In this document: one piece after another, positions 30,776-41,947 of the stretch | Layout of the letters: every line of letters starts with the position of its first letter | How positions within the stretch are numbered: position 1 is the first letter of the stretch | NCBI GenBank assembly: GCA_023091735.1 | Contig: JALKBU010000274.1 | Location: 1 to 52,462 of the forward strand | Direction: 5' to 3' | Length of the DNA stretch: 52,462 nt | From: Trichomonas tenax | Lineage: Eukaryota; Parabasalia; Trichomonadida; Trichomonadidae | Translations under genes and position numbers: made by a program | The notes under the pieces: model-generated | Seen by the model: only the letters and a program-made list of their open reading frames with translations | What the model was told of the DNA's origin: nothing | Database searches by the model: none

Positions 30776-31670
30776 GCAAAAAATTGAATGTTTAAATGGT
30801 CGGCCATCTACAAATTTGACAAATTAAAATTTTTAAAATTGTTTTGTGTCTTTAAGCTTTCTACACTTTCACCGCTGCATATAGAGGACCCCTGCACACT
30901 ATATATTAAGTTATAACAAATTCATCATTAATCGAAAAAATATCTCCAAATTTATAAATTGTAACTATATTTTTTTAAACCACATATTCTCTTAGCTAAC
31001 TTATGTCCAATCCAAATTCTCATTATCTAAAGAGGTAATTATTTTTTTGATAAAAAATTAGACATATTGATCAATAGTATGAACATAACTATCTCCAATT
31101 TATATACATATTAAAATCCTTGAATATAGACTAAGAATTGCAAAGTTGAACAAGAAAATATTGAATCAATGGCAAATAATTTACATTTTGAGATCTCTTT
31201 GCATGAACAAATAATATCAAATTGGCTATGTAATGCTTTTTCAATCGCTATCCACAAAGGATGGCTAATGTTTTGATTGTGAATTCAAATACAATTTTCA
31301 CAGCCCATTAAAGTATATTATTGAAGGCTGTAAAGTTTTTAGCAGAATTAGTAAACTATGAAGCTCAATATACATTAATAAGGTTGATTTTATTTTGATT
31401 GACAGCTTACAATAGTTATTCAACAAGTTTTTCACACTGAAAATTTATATTTTAAACACTCATTAACTTTAAAATATTCTATCTCCAGAATTTCAAAATC
31501 AAAATTAATTTTCCTCGCTCTAAAACTTCGAAAAACTGGAAAAATAAGAATAAAAACGTGAGTACATCACGGATTAAGTGTTTTCGTTTTCCTCGTGGCA
31601 CTTTTCCGGAGCTGATTTCAATAAAACCGATGGTGTCTATATCGTCCCCAATTTCTGTAACTGCTCAATC
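30756..31670. other. Divergent promoter interval, no gene seen
   Basis: About 915 bases between the divergent UBX-like and BAR-SH3 genes. It is very AT-rich except for a small patch at about 30860-30895. No convincing frame, repeat or RNA was found. The frame of the SH3 gene stays open upstream to a GTG at 31578, but without an ATG. Confidence 0.5.
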
Positions 31671-32804
31671 ATGTCAACGACAGCTGAGTTAAACACAATT
31701 TTCAACCGCGTCAGTCAACGCGTCGATAGCGGCACTGAGAACCTCAACGTCCTTCTGAGAATATTCACGAAGCGCGCTGAAATCGAAGATAAATTCTCCG
31801 AACTCTACAAGAGTTGCCTCCCAGACAGATACGACAACACAGATCCATTCCTCGTTACAATAATCGAAATGATTAATAAGCAGGCGACGATGCATCAAAA
31901 GTTTGCCCAAGAAATCCGCCAACAGATCATTGTCCCACAGAGCCGCTTTGTCACTACGGCCAGAGAAAAACAGCGCAGTATCCAAAACTCTGTCCGCCGT
32001 GCTCAGGGAACAGTTCAGAAGGTCCAGAAGGATTATGATAGCGCAGTCCACGACCTCGAGACAGCCAAAGCTTTGCTTCCAACTCTTCCACCAAACAAAC
32101 AAGCATCTCAACAAAAGAAAATCCAAAAATATGCTATCCAAGCCAAGCAACGCCAAGACGAAATTCACAAGACTATCACATTGCTTCACACCTCTGCCAT
32201 GCCATCCTTGCACTCCGACTTCTCCGAGTTCGATTCTTCTCGTCTCGTTCATATTCAGAACAGCATTTCTAAGCTTACGGATCTGAATAAGATGATCGAT
32301 GAAGCTGACATGAAGCTCGCGATGGGAGTCCTCTCCAAGGTTAATAACATGGATGGCGCAGACCGCTCTACACGTTACGTCACGATGGCTTTCGATCCAG
32401 CATCAAAGAACCTTGGCGAAGAGACAGAATTATTTGCATACGGTATTGAAAACTACTCATCCGAAGATCCATGTGACCTTACTTTCGTTCGTGGTGATAA
32501 GATTCGCGTCCTTCAGCAGCATAACTCTGGCTGGTGGGATGGCGAATTGAATGGAAAGCGCGGTCTCTTCCCAAGAACATTCGTTACACTCGGTCGTGAA
32601 GAACTTGCCAAGAATGATCCAATCGGTGCCGTCTTCCTCTGCATCAAGGACTTCACCGGATCTTCTGGCGGTGAAATTACATTGCTCTCAGGTGATCTTG
32701 TTTACGTCGATTATGTCATCGGCCAGAAATGTTCTGGTCGTAATCTCAGAACAAATAAGAGAGGTTTCTTCCCACTCGATTGCTTAGAATCTAAGATGAA
32801 TTAA
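31671..32804 (+). CDS. BAR-like coiled-coil protein with two SH3 domains
   Basis: This is a 377-residue adaptor likely to link curved membrane with the actin or endocytic machinery. Residues about 5-225 form a helical, charged, BAR/F-BAR-like domain (RIFTKRAEIEDKFSELYKSC, EKQRSIQNSVRRAQ, VQKVQKDYDSAVHDLETAK). SH3-1 is at about 254-307 (AYGIENYSSEDPCDLTF, then SGWWDGELNGKRGLFPRTFV). SH3-2 is at about 318-373 (FLCIKDFTGSSGGEITLLSGD, then KRGFFPLDCL). The second lacks the paired tryptophans, so its ligand groove is weakened. The open frame reaches a GTG at 31578, but the first in-frame ATG is 31671, just before the conserved start. Codon use is more GC-rich than in the neighbours (CTC, GTC, CGC frequent), as in highly expressed genes. 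The stop is TAA in TAAAC. Confidence 0.8.
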   Translation: MSTTAELNTIFNRVSQRVDSGTENLNVLLRIFTKRAEIEDKFSELYKSCLPDRYDNTDPFLVTIIEMINKQATMHQKFAQEIRQQIIVPQSRFVTTAREKQRSIQNSVRRAQGTVQKVQKDYDSAVHDLETAKALLPTLPPNKQASQQKKIQKYAIQAKQRQDEIHKTITLLHTSAMPSLHSDFSEFDSSRLVHIQNSISKLTDLNKMIDEADMKLAMGVLSKVNNMDGADRSTRYVTMAFDPASKNLGEETELFAYGIENYSSEDPCDLTFVRGDKIRVLQQHNSGWWDGELNGKRGLFPRTFVTLGREELAKNDPIGAVFLCIKDFTGSSGGEITLLSGDLVYVDYVIGQKCSGRNLRTNKRGFFPLDCLESKMN

Positions 32805-33066
32805 ACTATTCTTTTCAAGTATTTATATTTAATAAAACTTTTATCATTAAATGAACACTCTTTTCCATTTCCAAATACCGAAATGCTTTTGATAAGTACA
32901 TACTTGACAATAGTTAAGACTATTTGCAGTGTGAAAACAGCAGTCAGGTCAAGAAATAAATTGAATGAATATTCGACGAAAAATTATTTGAAAATGAGTG
33001 CTTTAATGTGGGCTTTAAATGAAATGTTGATATGAAGAATATAAATTTTCGTGTGATATTTGGCCA

Positions 33067-36000
33067 ATGTTTGCTTCCGTAGCCTCGAAGATATTTTCCT
33101 ATTTTCTGGGGTCCTACGTCGAAGAGCTTGGCTCTGGTCAACTAGAAATGGCTATATTGAATGGAAATACAACATTAAATGATTTGAAAATCAAAAAAAC
33201 AGCACTTCTAGGCCATAATATTCCGGTTGAAGTAGTACAAGGCTGCATACATCGCATTGATCTTACAATTCCATGGTCTTCACTGTTTTCAAAGTCAACA
33301 TATTTCGATATTGACGAAATTTTCATACTTGGAGCCATCAAATCAGACTCCTTACTAGAACTCGATATGGATACACAAAATATACATCGAGAATTCGACG
33401 TTCTTTGCGCACAAGAAGAAATTTCGAAAGAAAGCGTTTTATCAGGAATCATTGGCCGATTACTCAATAAATTAGAAGCAACAGTCTCCAAAATACACAT
33501 TAGAATCGAATACATAAACCCACAGAATGGAAATATCATGGCTCTCGGAATTCTCATTCCTATCATTAAAGCAACGACAATTGATTGTCCAGGTTTCTAT
33601 TTACAACCGGATGTGTTTAGAAAATTGATATCTATCCATGATTTTTCAATCTATTTCGATACAAACGCGCAAACAATAAATATCGATGATTTCAGGAAAC
33701 AAATGCATCTTCAAATGGCTGCGCAGCACCAATATATCCTCAAGGATTTCTCATTTAACTGTATATTCGAGCATTCTAAAGGAATTGATAATTCTTTCCT
33801 TAATAGATTCCAGATAGACACGCTTGGATTCGATATCAGGCTCGATGAAACACAGTGGGAGAGTATTGCAATCTTGAAAGCAATCAATCTCAGCTTTTTA
33901 AGAATGAGATATTATTGTTCTGTTGGAAGACCAATTGGAAACACTCTGAAGTCGGCAAATGAAATTTTATCGTGGTGGAGATATGCAAGACGCTGTGCAT
34001 TCAAGAAACTTCATCCAATGACTTTTGATCCATCAAAGGCTTTAATTTTCCTTCGCAGTCGTCGCGACATGTTTCCATTTTTGAAGTCTTACATTCAAAG
34101 CAAGCAGAAAGAAAAGTTTAATTCCAAGATTAAATTACATCAAGATTTCTTTGGTCCAGATGTCTTTCTTTGCCTTACAACATATGCAAAGTATGTCATC
34201 AACATTGCAGAGTCACAGAACAGCAGAAACATCGACATCACGGGTGATGAATTGAAAACAATTCTTCGCGAAGAGATTGGAAAGACATATTATTACATTG
34301 ACTTCAATTTCAAGGAGCTCAAAGTTTGCTTGAACACTTCTGATCAAAAGCCTTTATCCTTGATCTTGTTTTCGTCACTTAGAGGCATCTTGAGATCATC
34401 AGAGAATGACACGAAAACATTCGAATTCAAGCTTGGTAACATTTCATTCATCAACAATCTCATTAAGACAAACAACAAAATTTTTTATCTTGATCATCAA
34501 GAAGGCAGTGATTGCTTGTCTGGAAACATTAGATTAATCCAGTCAAAGAGAAAACTTGATATCAATATTAACGGAACATCACCACATCTTAATATCGATG
34601 TTCCTCTTGTTCCTCATTTGAAGTCTTTCTTCAAGGGATCTTCTGTCTTCTTCGAGAAAATTGTTGATGTCAAACCAAAGTCAAGAAGAGATGCAACACG
34701 CCTTGAAATTGATCACATCATTTCATCAGTCATCAAGAAGAACATCACACTTCACTTTAATGCGTCTAAAGTCGTTATACCTGCTGAAAAAGAATTGACA
34801 ATCTTCTTGGATGCAATCGACATTTCATCAACAGACAACAAGAAGCCATCAAGTGATGATCCTGAAACATTCTATGATGGATATCAGCTTAAACTCAACA
34901 AGTTTGGAATTAATGTTGGAAATGTTCAGATTTGCAAACCATTTTCAACTGAAGTCAGAATGGAACAACTTTTTGTTCCAATGAGCACGATTCCGACAAA
35001 CAAAATCTATGTTCATCTCGACGATGTTTCTCTTATGATTAATCACGATGTCTATGCAACACTGATGAATTTATCAAATGTTTTCCAAATCGAAGAAAGC
35101 ATTCAAGTTCCAAAGACAAAAGCTGAACTTACAGAAATCAAAGATGACGCTTCTGGATCAAATATCTATGCATCGTTAGTCTTTGACAAGTTCAATCTTG
35201 TTCTTCAAAACGAGAAAACATATCTTCAATCAAAATTTTCGATGGAAGGACTTAAGAGTGAACTCACAACTTCTCATGGCATCAACTTTGCCATTGAATT
35301 GCAGACAATCATCGGCGAAGAAATCTCCAATTCATTGAGATTCTCGGCTGGCAGTGATATCGAAAAGGCTTTAATCGGAAACATCTCCATGACTGAATCA
35401 ACAGATGTCACAGCACAACTAATCAAACCAGATATTCAAATGACATTTAATTATATTATGGAGCTTCTTCAATTTTTCGATTTGTCTGAAGAGAATGATT
35501 TATCGAAATCTAAGATTGAAGATCCATCCAATGCTTCGACATTTACAATGGATATCAAAGTCCTTTCTCCAACATACACAATTCCTTTCCAAGCCCTCAA
35601 CAATCAGACCATTAATCTCATCATGGATATGTCTGAAATGGACATCAAATTTGATTCCTCAAAGCAAGAATCGATGTCAATTCCAATGACTAATTTCCTT
35701 TGCCGTTGCATGGATTCGCATATAGCAAGCTCTAAAAGCTGTGTGATGAAGATGGAAGATAAAGATAGACGTACATATTTCCATTGCATATTCCCTGATC
35801 TCGATGTCAGCATGGATCAATATAACTACAGATTAGTAATGGATCTTGCTGACTACATTCCATTTGTCATGGATGAATGCAGACCACCAAAAGAAACGAA
35901 TCCAGAAGATGATATGATAATTCATGTTTGCTCAGATGCGATGAGTGTTAATTTCTTCGAACAAAAAGAGAAATTCTTGAATATGGTCATCAACAACTTC

Positions 36001-39000
36001 GACTATATGCTAAAAGATGATGCAAACATTGTCAATACAGGATCAATGATTGGAAAGTTCATTGATGGTGTTCAATTTGCTCAAATACCAGGAATGGAAT
36101 ACATTTATAAAGACAGAGTCACAAATCTCAAGTTTTTTGAAGGTTCTGTCACGAATGCAAGGCTCAGAGAAACTAATTTCATGTATCTTTTGTTCATGGA
36201 TGAATCATTGAAATTCGTTTTAGATTATGATAGAGAAAAGATATTTGAGAAAACAAAAGATTTACCTCCTATTGTTACAAACATTTCATGGCCAAACATC
36301 GTTGCTGAGCTATCAAAGAATGATTATGTTTACACAAAGATGAACATTGCGCAGATGAATATGAAAATCGAATTGACGAAACCTGATACGCATACAATTG
36401 TCAGCATCAATGGTTTGTATTCAACAACAACTAAACTCAATGCCATAACTGAGTTTATGACATGTCCAGGACATGTTTACTTCGAAATGGTTGAGAACAA
36501 AATTATTGTTAAAACAACTGAAACAAAAATGTCTTATCAGCAGCAATTCTTCATGGATTTTGTTCATTATACAACAGGAATCATGAATGAAAGAGACTAC
36601 GATCCTGATTCACCAATCAAACTTAAGTTGTTTGATTATTCCGTCGATGTTGAAAAGATCAAGATTTTGATGCTTCCTCGTCCACCAATTGGAAAGAACT
36701 GTGGTCTTGTGATTGATTCCGACAATCTCCAAGTAAGATCGCAAGAAGGAGATCTTCTCATCATGAATATTTCCATGCATAACATCAAAGGATCTGCATC
36801 GAATGGTGACAAAATTTTCATGTGCTCAGACTTTTCATTCCCATTAAGATTTGGAACAAGTTTTGATGTTCCAGATTTGTCACCTGGATATGATGTAAGT
36901 ATGATTGAGAAGTACAAGAACCCGCCAATCAAATATTTGCATTCTATCAATATAACAATGCAAATTGATCAAGCAGATTATTTATATCAAAGATACCAAA
37001 CAAAGCAAACGTGTGATGCTTTTTGTTCCTTCTTAGATTTCGAGATAATTGATCCTGAGCCTTTCAAACTGAAATATAACATCGATGTTGTCGTTAATGA
37101 TATCAAATGCGCTTTCGATTCAATAAATATCAACGCTTCATTCAAAGACTTCAAATATAAGATGAGAGGTGATGATCAATTCATTGATATAGGAACAACT
37201 GCAATGACATCAAGCACTGGAAAGATGATCGCTAAATTAGAAACATCCAAAGGACCTTCAATGTCACTGACGAACAATAAGACTGAAATGAAGATCAATA
37301 TTTACTCAGCGCTTTGTTTCTTTGAAAGAAAGATGATGATCAGCTTATTGCGCCTTTTGTATCGCTCTCCATTCTTGTTAACAAAATGGGGAATGTCACC
37401 TGAAGTTCCGACACCAATAATTATTGAAATGCAAAAAGTTAGACTTGTCATTCCTGTTCTCAACAAAGGCAATGTTTCATTGCTTTATCAAGGCAAAATG
37501 ACATCAATCCTGAAAGGAGATGATTTATCTTTCTCGACAGAAGATGGTTCATTGAGAATTCTCAGCGACAAATGCAGATATTTCCCAATATTCGAGAACT
37601 TCTCGTTCGCTTTCATTGATACAGTTGAAAACAGATTGAACATCACAAAATATATTCTCGGTGACTGTTTATTCAACTTCAGTGTCACCGATATATCTTC
37701 TCTTTATATTTTCCTTGAGAAAATCATGCCATTCGTTGATGTCGCAATGAATGAGAAACAAAAGAACCCACCACCAAAGATTGATAATCATATTGCTGAA
37801 CTTCATTTTGGAAAGCTCAAATTCAACATTTTCAAGAACAAGCTTGGAAAAACAGCAGATGTACCTATGATTAAATTTGAGATTAATCCAAATGATTTCG
37901 TTTTCGATCCAACATCAAATTCACAATTGCTTCTCACAACAAGTTCCCTTGACTCAATGAACCAAAATACAGGGCTGTGGGATATGCTTGTTGAGCCAAT
38001 CTCGATGAGCTTGATTTCTTCAAGTCCAGATCAAAATCTCTTGAAAGCAGATTTAAACATCAGGAACTTGAACATCAACTTCGCTTATACAGTAGTCAAG
38101 CAAATACTGATGATTTCTGATGAAATCCAAGCAACCATCAAATCAAAGAATGTATTGCTACTAACATCGAGAAAATTCATTATCAGAAACGAGCTTGGAA
38201 CTAAAGCAATGTTCGCATATAAGACAAAGAATTCACCATTCGCTTTGGAGACAAATGAAAACAAAGAGTTCCCAATGGAAGATGAAGAATTACCAATCTT
38301 CTTCTGGTATTCAGACAGAGTAATTCCATTGAAAGCTTCATCGGTTAATTTCCCACTTTTCATCTCTCCTTACATCGTTCTTTTTATAACCAGAAATGTT
38401 GGTGAAGTTATAATCACATTTTCATCATTGTTGAGATTCAAGAATTCAACATCAACTCCTGTTGATGTTTTGCTTCAGGAAGGATATTCTCAGTACAGAA
38501 GACTCGCGAAGATTAATCCGGGAGAGTCGCAATCAATCGCATGGGATTATCCAGAAACATCGAAAATTGCTATTTCTCCTGCCCAAAGGATTGACAAAAT
38601 TGTATTTGAAACAGTAATCTTCAAGAATCTCAGAAAGCAGTCTCAGATAATAACTAATAAGATTGCTGGTGGCTCCGATCAATATCTTTTAGAATCATCC
38701 ATTAGAAACTATTCTGGAATAACAGATGTGACAATAAGTCTTTTGACAGCAATCGTCAATCAATTCCAAGAAATTGTCAATTTGAAGATTGTTGATGGTG
38801 CTGCCCAAGCTGTTATTATTCCAATCAATCCTGGATGTAGCATCGATACTAATATTATTAGACCGCATCAATTCGCTTGCGCTTCATTAGGAAATCTTCC
38901 ATTGCCGGATGTAATAAATCCATTCAACACAAATGATGGAGATATATCAATGATTCCTGTCAATATCAAAGCGAATACTAAGCCAATGATGATGGCCGTT

Positions 39001-41469
39001 CATGTTTCCAAAGAAAAAGAAGCATCAAAGACAAAATTAACGCTTTTCTCTCCCTCAATCATTCTCAATCATACTCCCTTCAAGTTAAGTTACAGCAATG
39101 ACATGTTCTCTTTGAAGAACAACGCTAAGTCGAAATCCTGCTATTGGAGTGATACGAAGTTCTTCTCTAACAACAAAGAAGTCGCACTGAATGTTTCATT
39201 CGAAAATGAAGCATTTTCTCAAACAATCATCAACTGCTTAAGCGTAGGGAGTGTCAGTCCTATCTTTTTACCTCTTTCTAAGATTAATAACATCTTCCTT
39301 CCTTTGAGTTACACTATTGCAAGTGGTGACAGAAATCTATTTTCTTCTCTTGTTTCATTCCGACCTTTGTTGTCTGTTTCGAATTTCTTGGACTTTGGCT
39401 TCGCTCTCGAGCCTTTAGAATCAATAGATTCAATGACAACAACAGGACACTCCATATTCATTCAAGCTGGATCATACGAAATAGTCAGATTAGCAAGTCA
39501 GAGCTTATGCTATTTACTTTCAGCCGAAAACTGCCAAGAAAAGATTGCAGTGACAATGGCAGAACCTTTCAAGTGTGTTACTTTCCTTAAGACAGAAAAA
39601 GGAAACACAAAGATAATGATAGAAGTTGTCGAAGATAGTGGTGTCTTGAAGGCTTCAATATCATCGGCAACAATCTATCAAAGCAGCTGCTTAAGCAACC
39701 AGACTCCTTATGCACTCAAAATCAGACAACACTGCGGCTCAATTTGCGATATTATCGATCCAAAGATGTGTGTGATTATAGCATACGAAAAACCGTATGA
39801 TGAACATATTCTTGTTGTCCAAATGGATAATTTCGAATTTACAGTTTCAACAACACAAGTTTGCGAACCATATCAAGTCAGAGATGTTTATGTCCAAGTT
39901 TTTGCAAGAGAAAATGGATTGACGTCGATTATTATAACAAATACTCCAATTGAGCCTAAAGAGATGCAGAAATATGATTTAGCATTTTCCATTTCTTCAT
40001 TATCAGCTTCGTTTATCGATATGAAGTCAAATGAAATTGCTCTCGTCAATCTCAAGAATCTGAAACTCTCTGCAAAGACTCTCAAAAACACAACAGCTTT
40101 ATCTTTCTCTCTAGAATCAATACAGATCGATGACCAGAATCCAGAGGCATATTTCGAAGTTGCATGTTCAGGAAGTCAAAGAGACGGACTCAACTTCATC
40201 GAGATCGGCTGTGAAGTCTTCAACGATGCTGCTCTGTTCACACAGTTCGAAAGCATTGATGTTAGGATACAACCAATCAATCTGAGACTTGATATTCCAT
40301 TCATTTGCGATCTAATCAACTTCTATTATTCTTTCATTCCTGATCACGGAATAGATTTCTATACACCACAAGATAATGAAACCCAAAAACAAGATTTCAT
40401 TGTTACATCGAAATCTGTCCATATACATGAACTTGTTATTCTTGTGACAGTTGAAAATAACCATTCAAGAAGCTACAGCACGGAAAATATTCCAACATTC
40501 ATTAAATTTGTTCCTCGCATCAACGAAAGTGAAGTTTATCTTCCAGCTTTACCTCTTTCAGACTTCGTCAGTACGCGAAACTTCGTTGAAACTCGTGTTA
40601 TCAAACCATACTTATATGGAGTAATTAAACAAGTTCTTAAACTGATCCTCAATCATGACATCTTCTTGAATATCGGAGGTGTCACGACAAACATTGCTCA
40701 TGGAATTAGTCAATTCAAGAAATCACCTGCAAGAGCTGTCGCACAACTCACTCTCGGTACAGCGTTTGCTGCAAGTGAAGGCGTTCTCAACTCTGTATCT
40801 CACCTTATGCATACAATATATAATGCTGAGTCTTCACCACAAACAAACAGAGGTGCAGCTGATTCCGTTATTGGAGGAATCTCTGCTGTATCGAACTCTA
40901 TCTCCGGTGCCATCGTTGGCGTTGTTGCAGATCCGATTAATGGAGCATCACAAAATGGATTCGGTGGCTTCGTGACTGGACTCGGAAATGGCATTATTGG
41001 ACTCGTTGCTCGTCCTGTTATCGGTCTTGTTGATGGTGTTGTTGGAATCGTTGGAGGAGCAAGAAAAGCGATTGATGGAAGGGAATTTCCAAAAAGAATC
41101 AGAAAGAGAAGAGTTTTGCCATCTACTCAAATCATTCCATTCTCGCCAGAACTCGCTGAGATGCAGGAATTGATCAAAGAGCCAGTAATAGCCTTCTTCA
41201 ATGATAAGGATAGACCAGCAACAGTTGTTTTAACAACAACAATGTTAACGATATTTGGTGTGAATGTTGTCGAAAAATATTCATTATCTTCTCTCGCTGC
41301 GGCAGCACAGAACGGAACTATTCTCGAAATTGGATTCAGAAGAGCTGGAACTAATGAAGTTACGAAGTTGAAATTTGAAACAATGAGCAAAGAATTATCT
41401 GCAAATATTGCAAGACTGTTGACTTCGAGAACAAACGCAATATTGTCTGGAACAGCAGCTTTATTATGA
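33067..41469 (+). CDS. VPS13: VPS13-family bridge-like lipid transfer protein
   Basis: This is a 2800-residue protein and the largest gene of the window. The N terminus is a classic chorein domain: MFASVASKIFSYFLGSYVEELGSGQLEMAILNG, then LKIKKTALLGHNIPVEVVQGCIHRIDLTIPWSSL (about 1-110). The long middle has the repeating beta-groove (RBG) character. Near the C terminus, about 2540-2665, there is a glycine/alanine-rich amphipathic region (ISGAIVGVVADPINGA, GLGNGIIGLVARPVIGLVDG) as in the VPS13/ATG2 C-terminal helical domain. A PH-like beta domain ends the protein (about 2680-2790). VPS13 proteins form a tube-like conduit that moves bulk lipid between membranes at contact sites. The start ATG at 33067 opens directly on the chorein domain. 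The protein appears complete and unbroken. Confidence 0.95.
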   Translation: MFASVASKIFSYFLGSYVEELGSGQLEMAILNGNTTLNDLKIKKTALLGHNIPVEVVQGCIHRIDLTIPWSSLFSKSTYFDIDEIFILGAIKSDSLLELDMDTQNIHREFDVLCAQEEISKESVLSGIIGRLLNKLEATVSKIHIRIEYINPQNGNIMALGILIPIIKATTIDCPGFYLQPDVFRKLISIHDFSIYFDTNAQTINIDDFRKQMHLQMAAQHQYILKDFSFNCIFEHSKGIDNSFLNRFQIDTLGFDIRLDETQWESIAILKAINLSFLRMRYYCSVGRPIGNTLKSANEILSWWRYARRCAFKKLHPMTFDPSKALIFLRSRRDMFPFLKSYIQSKQKEKFNSKIKLHQDFFGPDVFLCLTTYAKYVINIAESQNSRNIDITGDELKTILREEIGKTYYYIDFNFKELKVCLNTSDQKPLSLILFSSLRGILRSSENDTKTFEFKLGNISFINNLIKTNNKIFYLDHQEGSDCLSGNIRLIQSKRKLDININGTSPHLNIDVPLVPHLKSFFKGSSVFFEKIVDVKPKSRRDATRLEIDHIISSVIKKNITLHFNASKVVIPAEKELTIFLDAIDISSTDNKKPSSDDPETFYDGYQLKLNKFGINVGNVQICKPFSTEVRMEQLFVPMSTIPTNKIYVHLDDVSLMINHDVYATLMNLSNVFQIEESIQVPKTKAELTEIKDDASGSNIYASLVFDKFNLVLQNEKTYLQSKFSMEGLKSELTTSHGINFAIELQTIIGEEISNSLRFSAGSDIEKALIGNISMTESTDVTAQLIKPDIQMTFNYIMELLQFFDLSEENDLSKSKIEDPSNASTFTMDIKVLSPTYTIPFQALNNQTINLIMDMSEMDIKFDSSKQESMSIPMTNFLCRCMDSHIASSKSCVMKMEDKDRRTYFHCIFPDLDVSMDQYNYRLVMDLADYIPFVMDECRPPKETNPEDDMIIHVCSDAMSVNFFEQKEKFLNMVINNFDYMLKDDANIVNTGSMIGKFIDGVQFAQIPGMEYIYKDRVTNLKFFEGSVTNARLRETNFMYLLFMDESLKFVLDYDREKIFEKTKDLPPIVTNISWPNIVAELSKNDYVYTKMNIAQMNMKIELTKPDTHTIVSINGLYSTTTKLNAITEFMTCPGHVYFEMVENKIIVKTTETKMSYQQQFFMDFVHYTTGIMNERDYDPDSPIKLKLFDYSVDVEKIKILMLPRPPIGKNCGLVIDSDNLQVRSQEGDLLIMNISMHNIKGSASNGDKIFMCSDFSFPLRFGTSFDVPDLSPGYDVSMIEKYKNPPIKYLHSINITMQIDQADYLYQRYQTKQTCDAFCSFLDFEIIDPEPFKLKYNIDVVVNDIKCAFDSININASFKDFKYKMRGDDQFIDIGTTAMTSSTGKMIAKLETSKGPSMSLTNNKTEMKINIYSALCFFERKMMISLLRLLYRSPFLLTKWGMSPEVPTPIIIEMQKVRLVIPVLNKGNVSLLYQGKMTSILKGDDLSFSTEDGSLRILSDKCRYFPIFENFSFAFIDTVENRLNITKYILGDCLFNFSVTDISSLYIFLEKIMPFVDVAMNEKQKNPPPKIDNHIAELHFGKLKFNIFKNKLGKTADVPMIKFEINPNDFVFDPTSNSQLLLTTSSLDSMNQNTGLWDMLVEPISMSLISSSPDQNLLKADLNIRNLNINFAYTVVKQILMISDEIQATIKSKNVLLLTSRKFIIRNELGTKAMFAYKTKNSPFALETNENKEFPMEDEELPIFFWYSDRVIPLKASSVNFPLFISPYIVLFITRNVGEVIITFSSLLRFKNSTSTPVDVLLQEGYSQYRRLAKINPGESQSIAWDYPETSKIAISPAQRIDKIVFETVIFKNLRKQSQIITNKIAGGSDQYLLESSIRNYSGITDVTISLLTAIVNQFQEIVNLKIVDGAAQAVIIPINPGCSIDTNIIRPHQFACASLGNLPLPDVINPFNTNDGDISMIPVNIKANTKPMMMAVHVSKEKEASKTKLTLFSPSIILNHTPFKLSYSNDMFSLKNNAKSKSCYWSDTKFFSNNKEVALNVSFENEAFSQTIINCLSVGSVSPIFLPLSKINNIFLPLSYTIASGDRNLFSSLVSFRPLLSVSNFLDFGFALEPLESIDSMTTTGHSIFIQAGSYEIVRLASQSLCYLLSAENCQEKIAVTMAEPFKCVTFLKTEKGNTKIMIEVVEDSGVLKASISSATIYQSSCLSNQTPYALKIRQHCGSICDIIDPKMCVIIAYEKPYDEHILVVQMDNFEFTVSTTQVCEPYQVRDVYVQVFARENGLTSIIITNTPIEPKEMQKYDLAFSISSLSASFIDMKSNEIALVNLKNLKLSAKTLKNTTALSFSLESIQIDDQNPEAYFEVACSGSQRDGLNFIEIGCEVFNDAALFTQFESIDVRIQPINLRLDIPFICDLINFYYSFIPDHGIDFYTPQDNETQKQDFIVTSKSVHIHELVILVTVENNHSRSYSTENIPTFIKFVPRINESEVYLPALPLSDFVSTRNFVETRVIKPYLYGVIKQVLKLILNHDIFLNIGGVTTNIAHGISQFKKSPARAVAQLTLGTAFAASEGVLNSVSHLMHTIYNAESSPQTNRGAADSVIGGISAVSNSISGAIVGVVADPINGASQNGFGGFVTGLGNGIIGLVARPVIGLVDGVVGIVGGARKAIDGREFPKRIRKRRVLPSTQIIPFSPELAEMQELIKEPVIAFFNDKDRPATVVLTTTMLTIFGVNVVEKYSLSSLAAAAQNGTILEIGFRRAGTNEVTKLKFETMSKELSANIARLLTSRTNAILSGTAALL

Positions 41470-41599
41470 TTTTTGTTTTTTATATATTAAATATTTGTTT
41501 ATTATGCAAAATATATTCAAATCCCAATGTCATTATTTTAAGTTAAATAACGATAAATATCTGCAGGATGAAACATGTTTTCAACAATATTAATATATT

Positions 41600-41772
41600 A
41601 AACGTGAATGATTGATTATTTTGATGTCAACATCAGCCCCATGCTCAATGAGATATTCAACAATTTCGAGAGACTTCACTTCATTTGCGATTGATAATCA
41701 AATGTGAATGATTGATTTTATATCACAATGATGATAAAATTTGAATGATTGATGTCATATCATAATGATATT
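41600..41772 (-). pseudogene. Ankyrin-repeat gene relic flanked by 37-bp repeats
   Basis: On the minus strand, 41691-41623 encodes half of an ankyrin repeat (SLEIVEYLIEHGADVDI). It is bounded upstream by two units of the 37-bp repeat (41692-41727 and 41728-41764) and downstream by part of another (about 41600-41628). No continuous frame survives. A match to trichomonad ankyrin proteins is inferred from the motif only. Confidence 0.65.
41692..41764 (-). repeat. 37-bp repeat, two units (minus orientation)
   Basis: Two adjacent units of 36 and 37 bases share the pattern TATGATAT...ATCAATCATTCA with the five-unit array at 43264-43448, but in the opposite orientation. A partial unit follows the ankyrin fragment at about 41600-41628. 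Confidence 0.65.
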
Positions 41773-41947
41773 CAAACATGTTTTATTTATTAGAGTAATT
41801 GGAGAGCACATTTGATTATCATCACATTCATATTTACAGTCAGAAATAAGCAAGCTCCAAATTAAAACACTTGATTGATTCAATTTTTGACATGTAATTT
41901 GTCTAATATTAGAAAATAGGGTCCATCAAAATCGAGGGGTCAAAAAC

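Noticed and set aside
31689..32252. 187-codon minus-strand frame opposite the BAR-SH3 gene
   Set aside because: Antisense shadow of a gene with strong domain matches; the composition explains the open frame.
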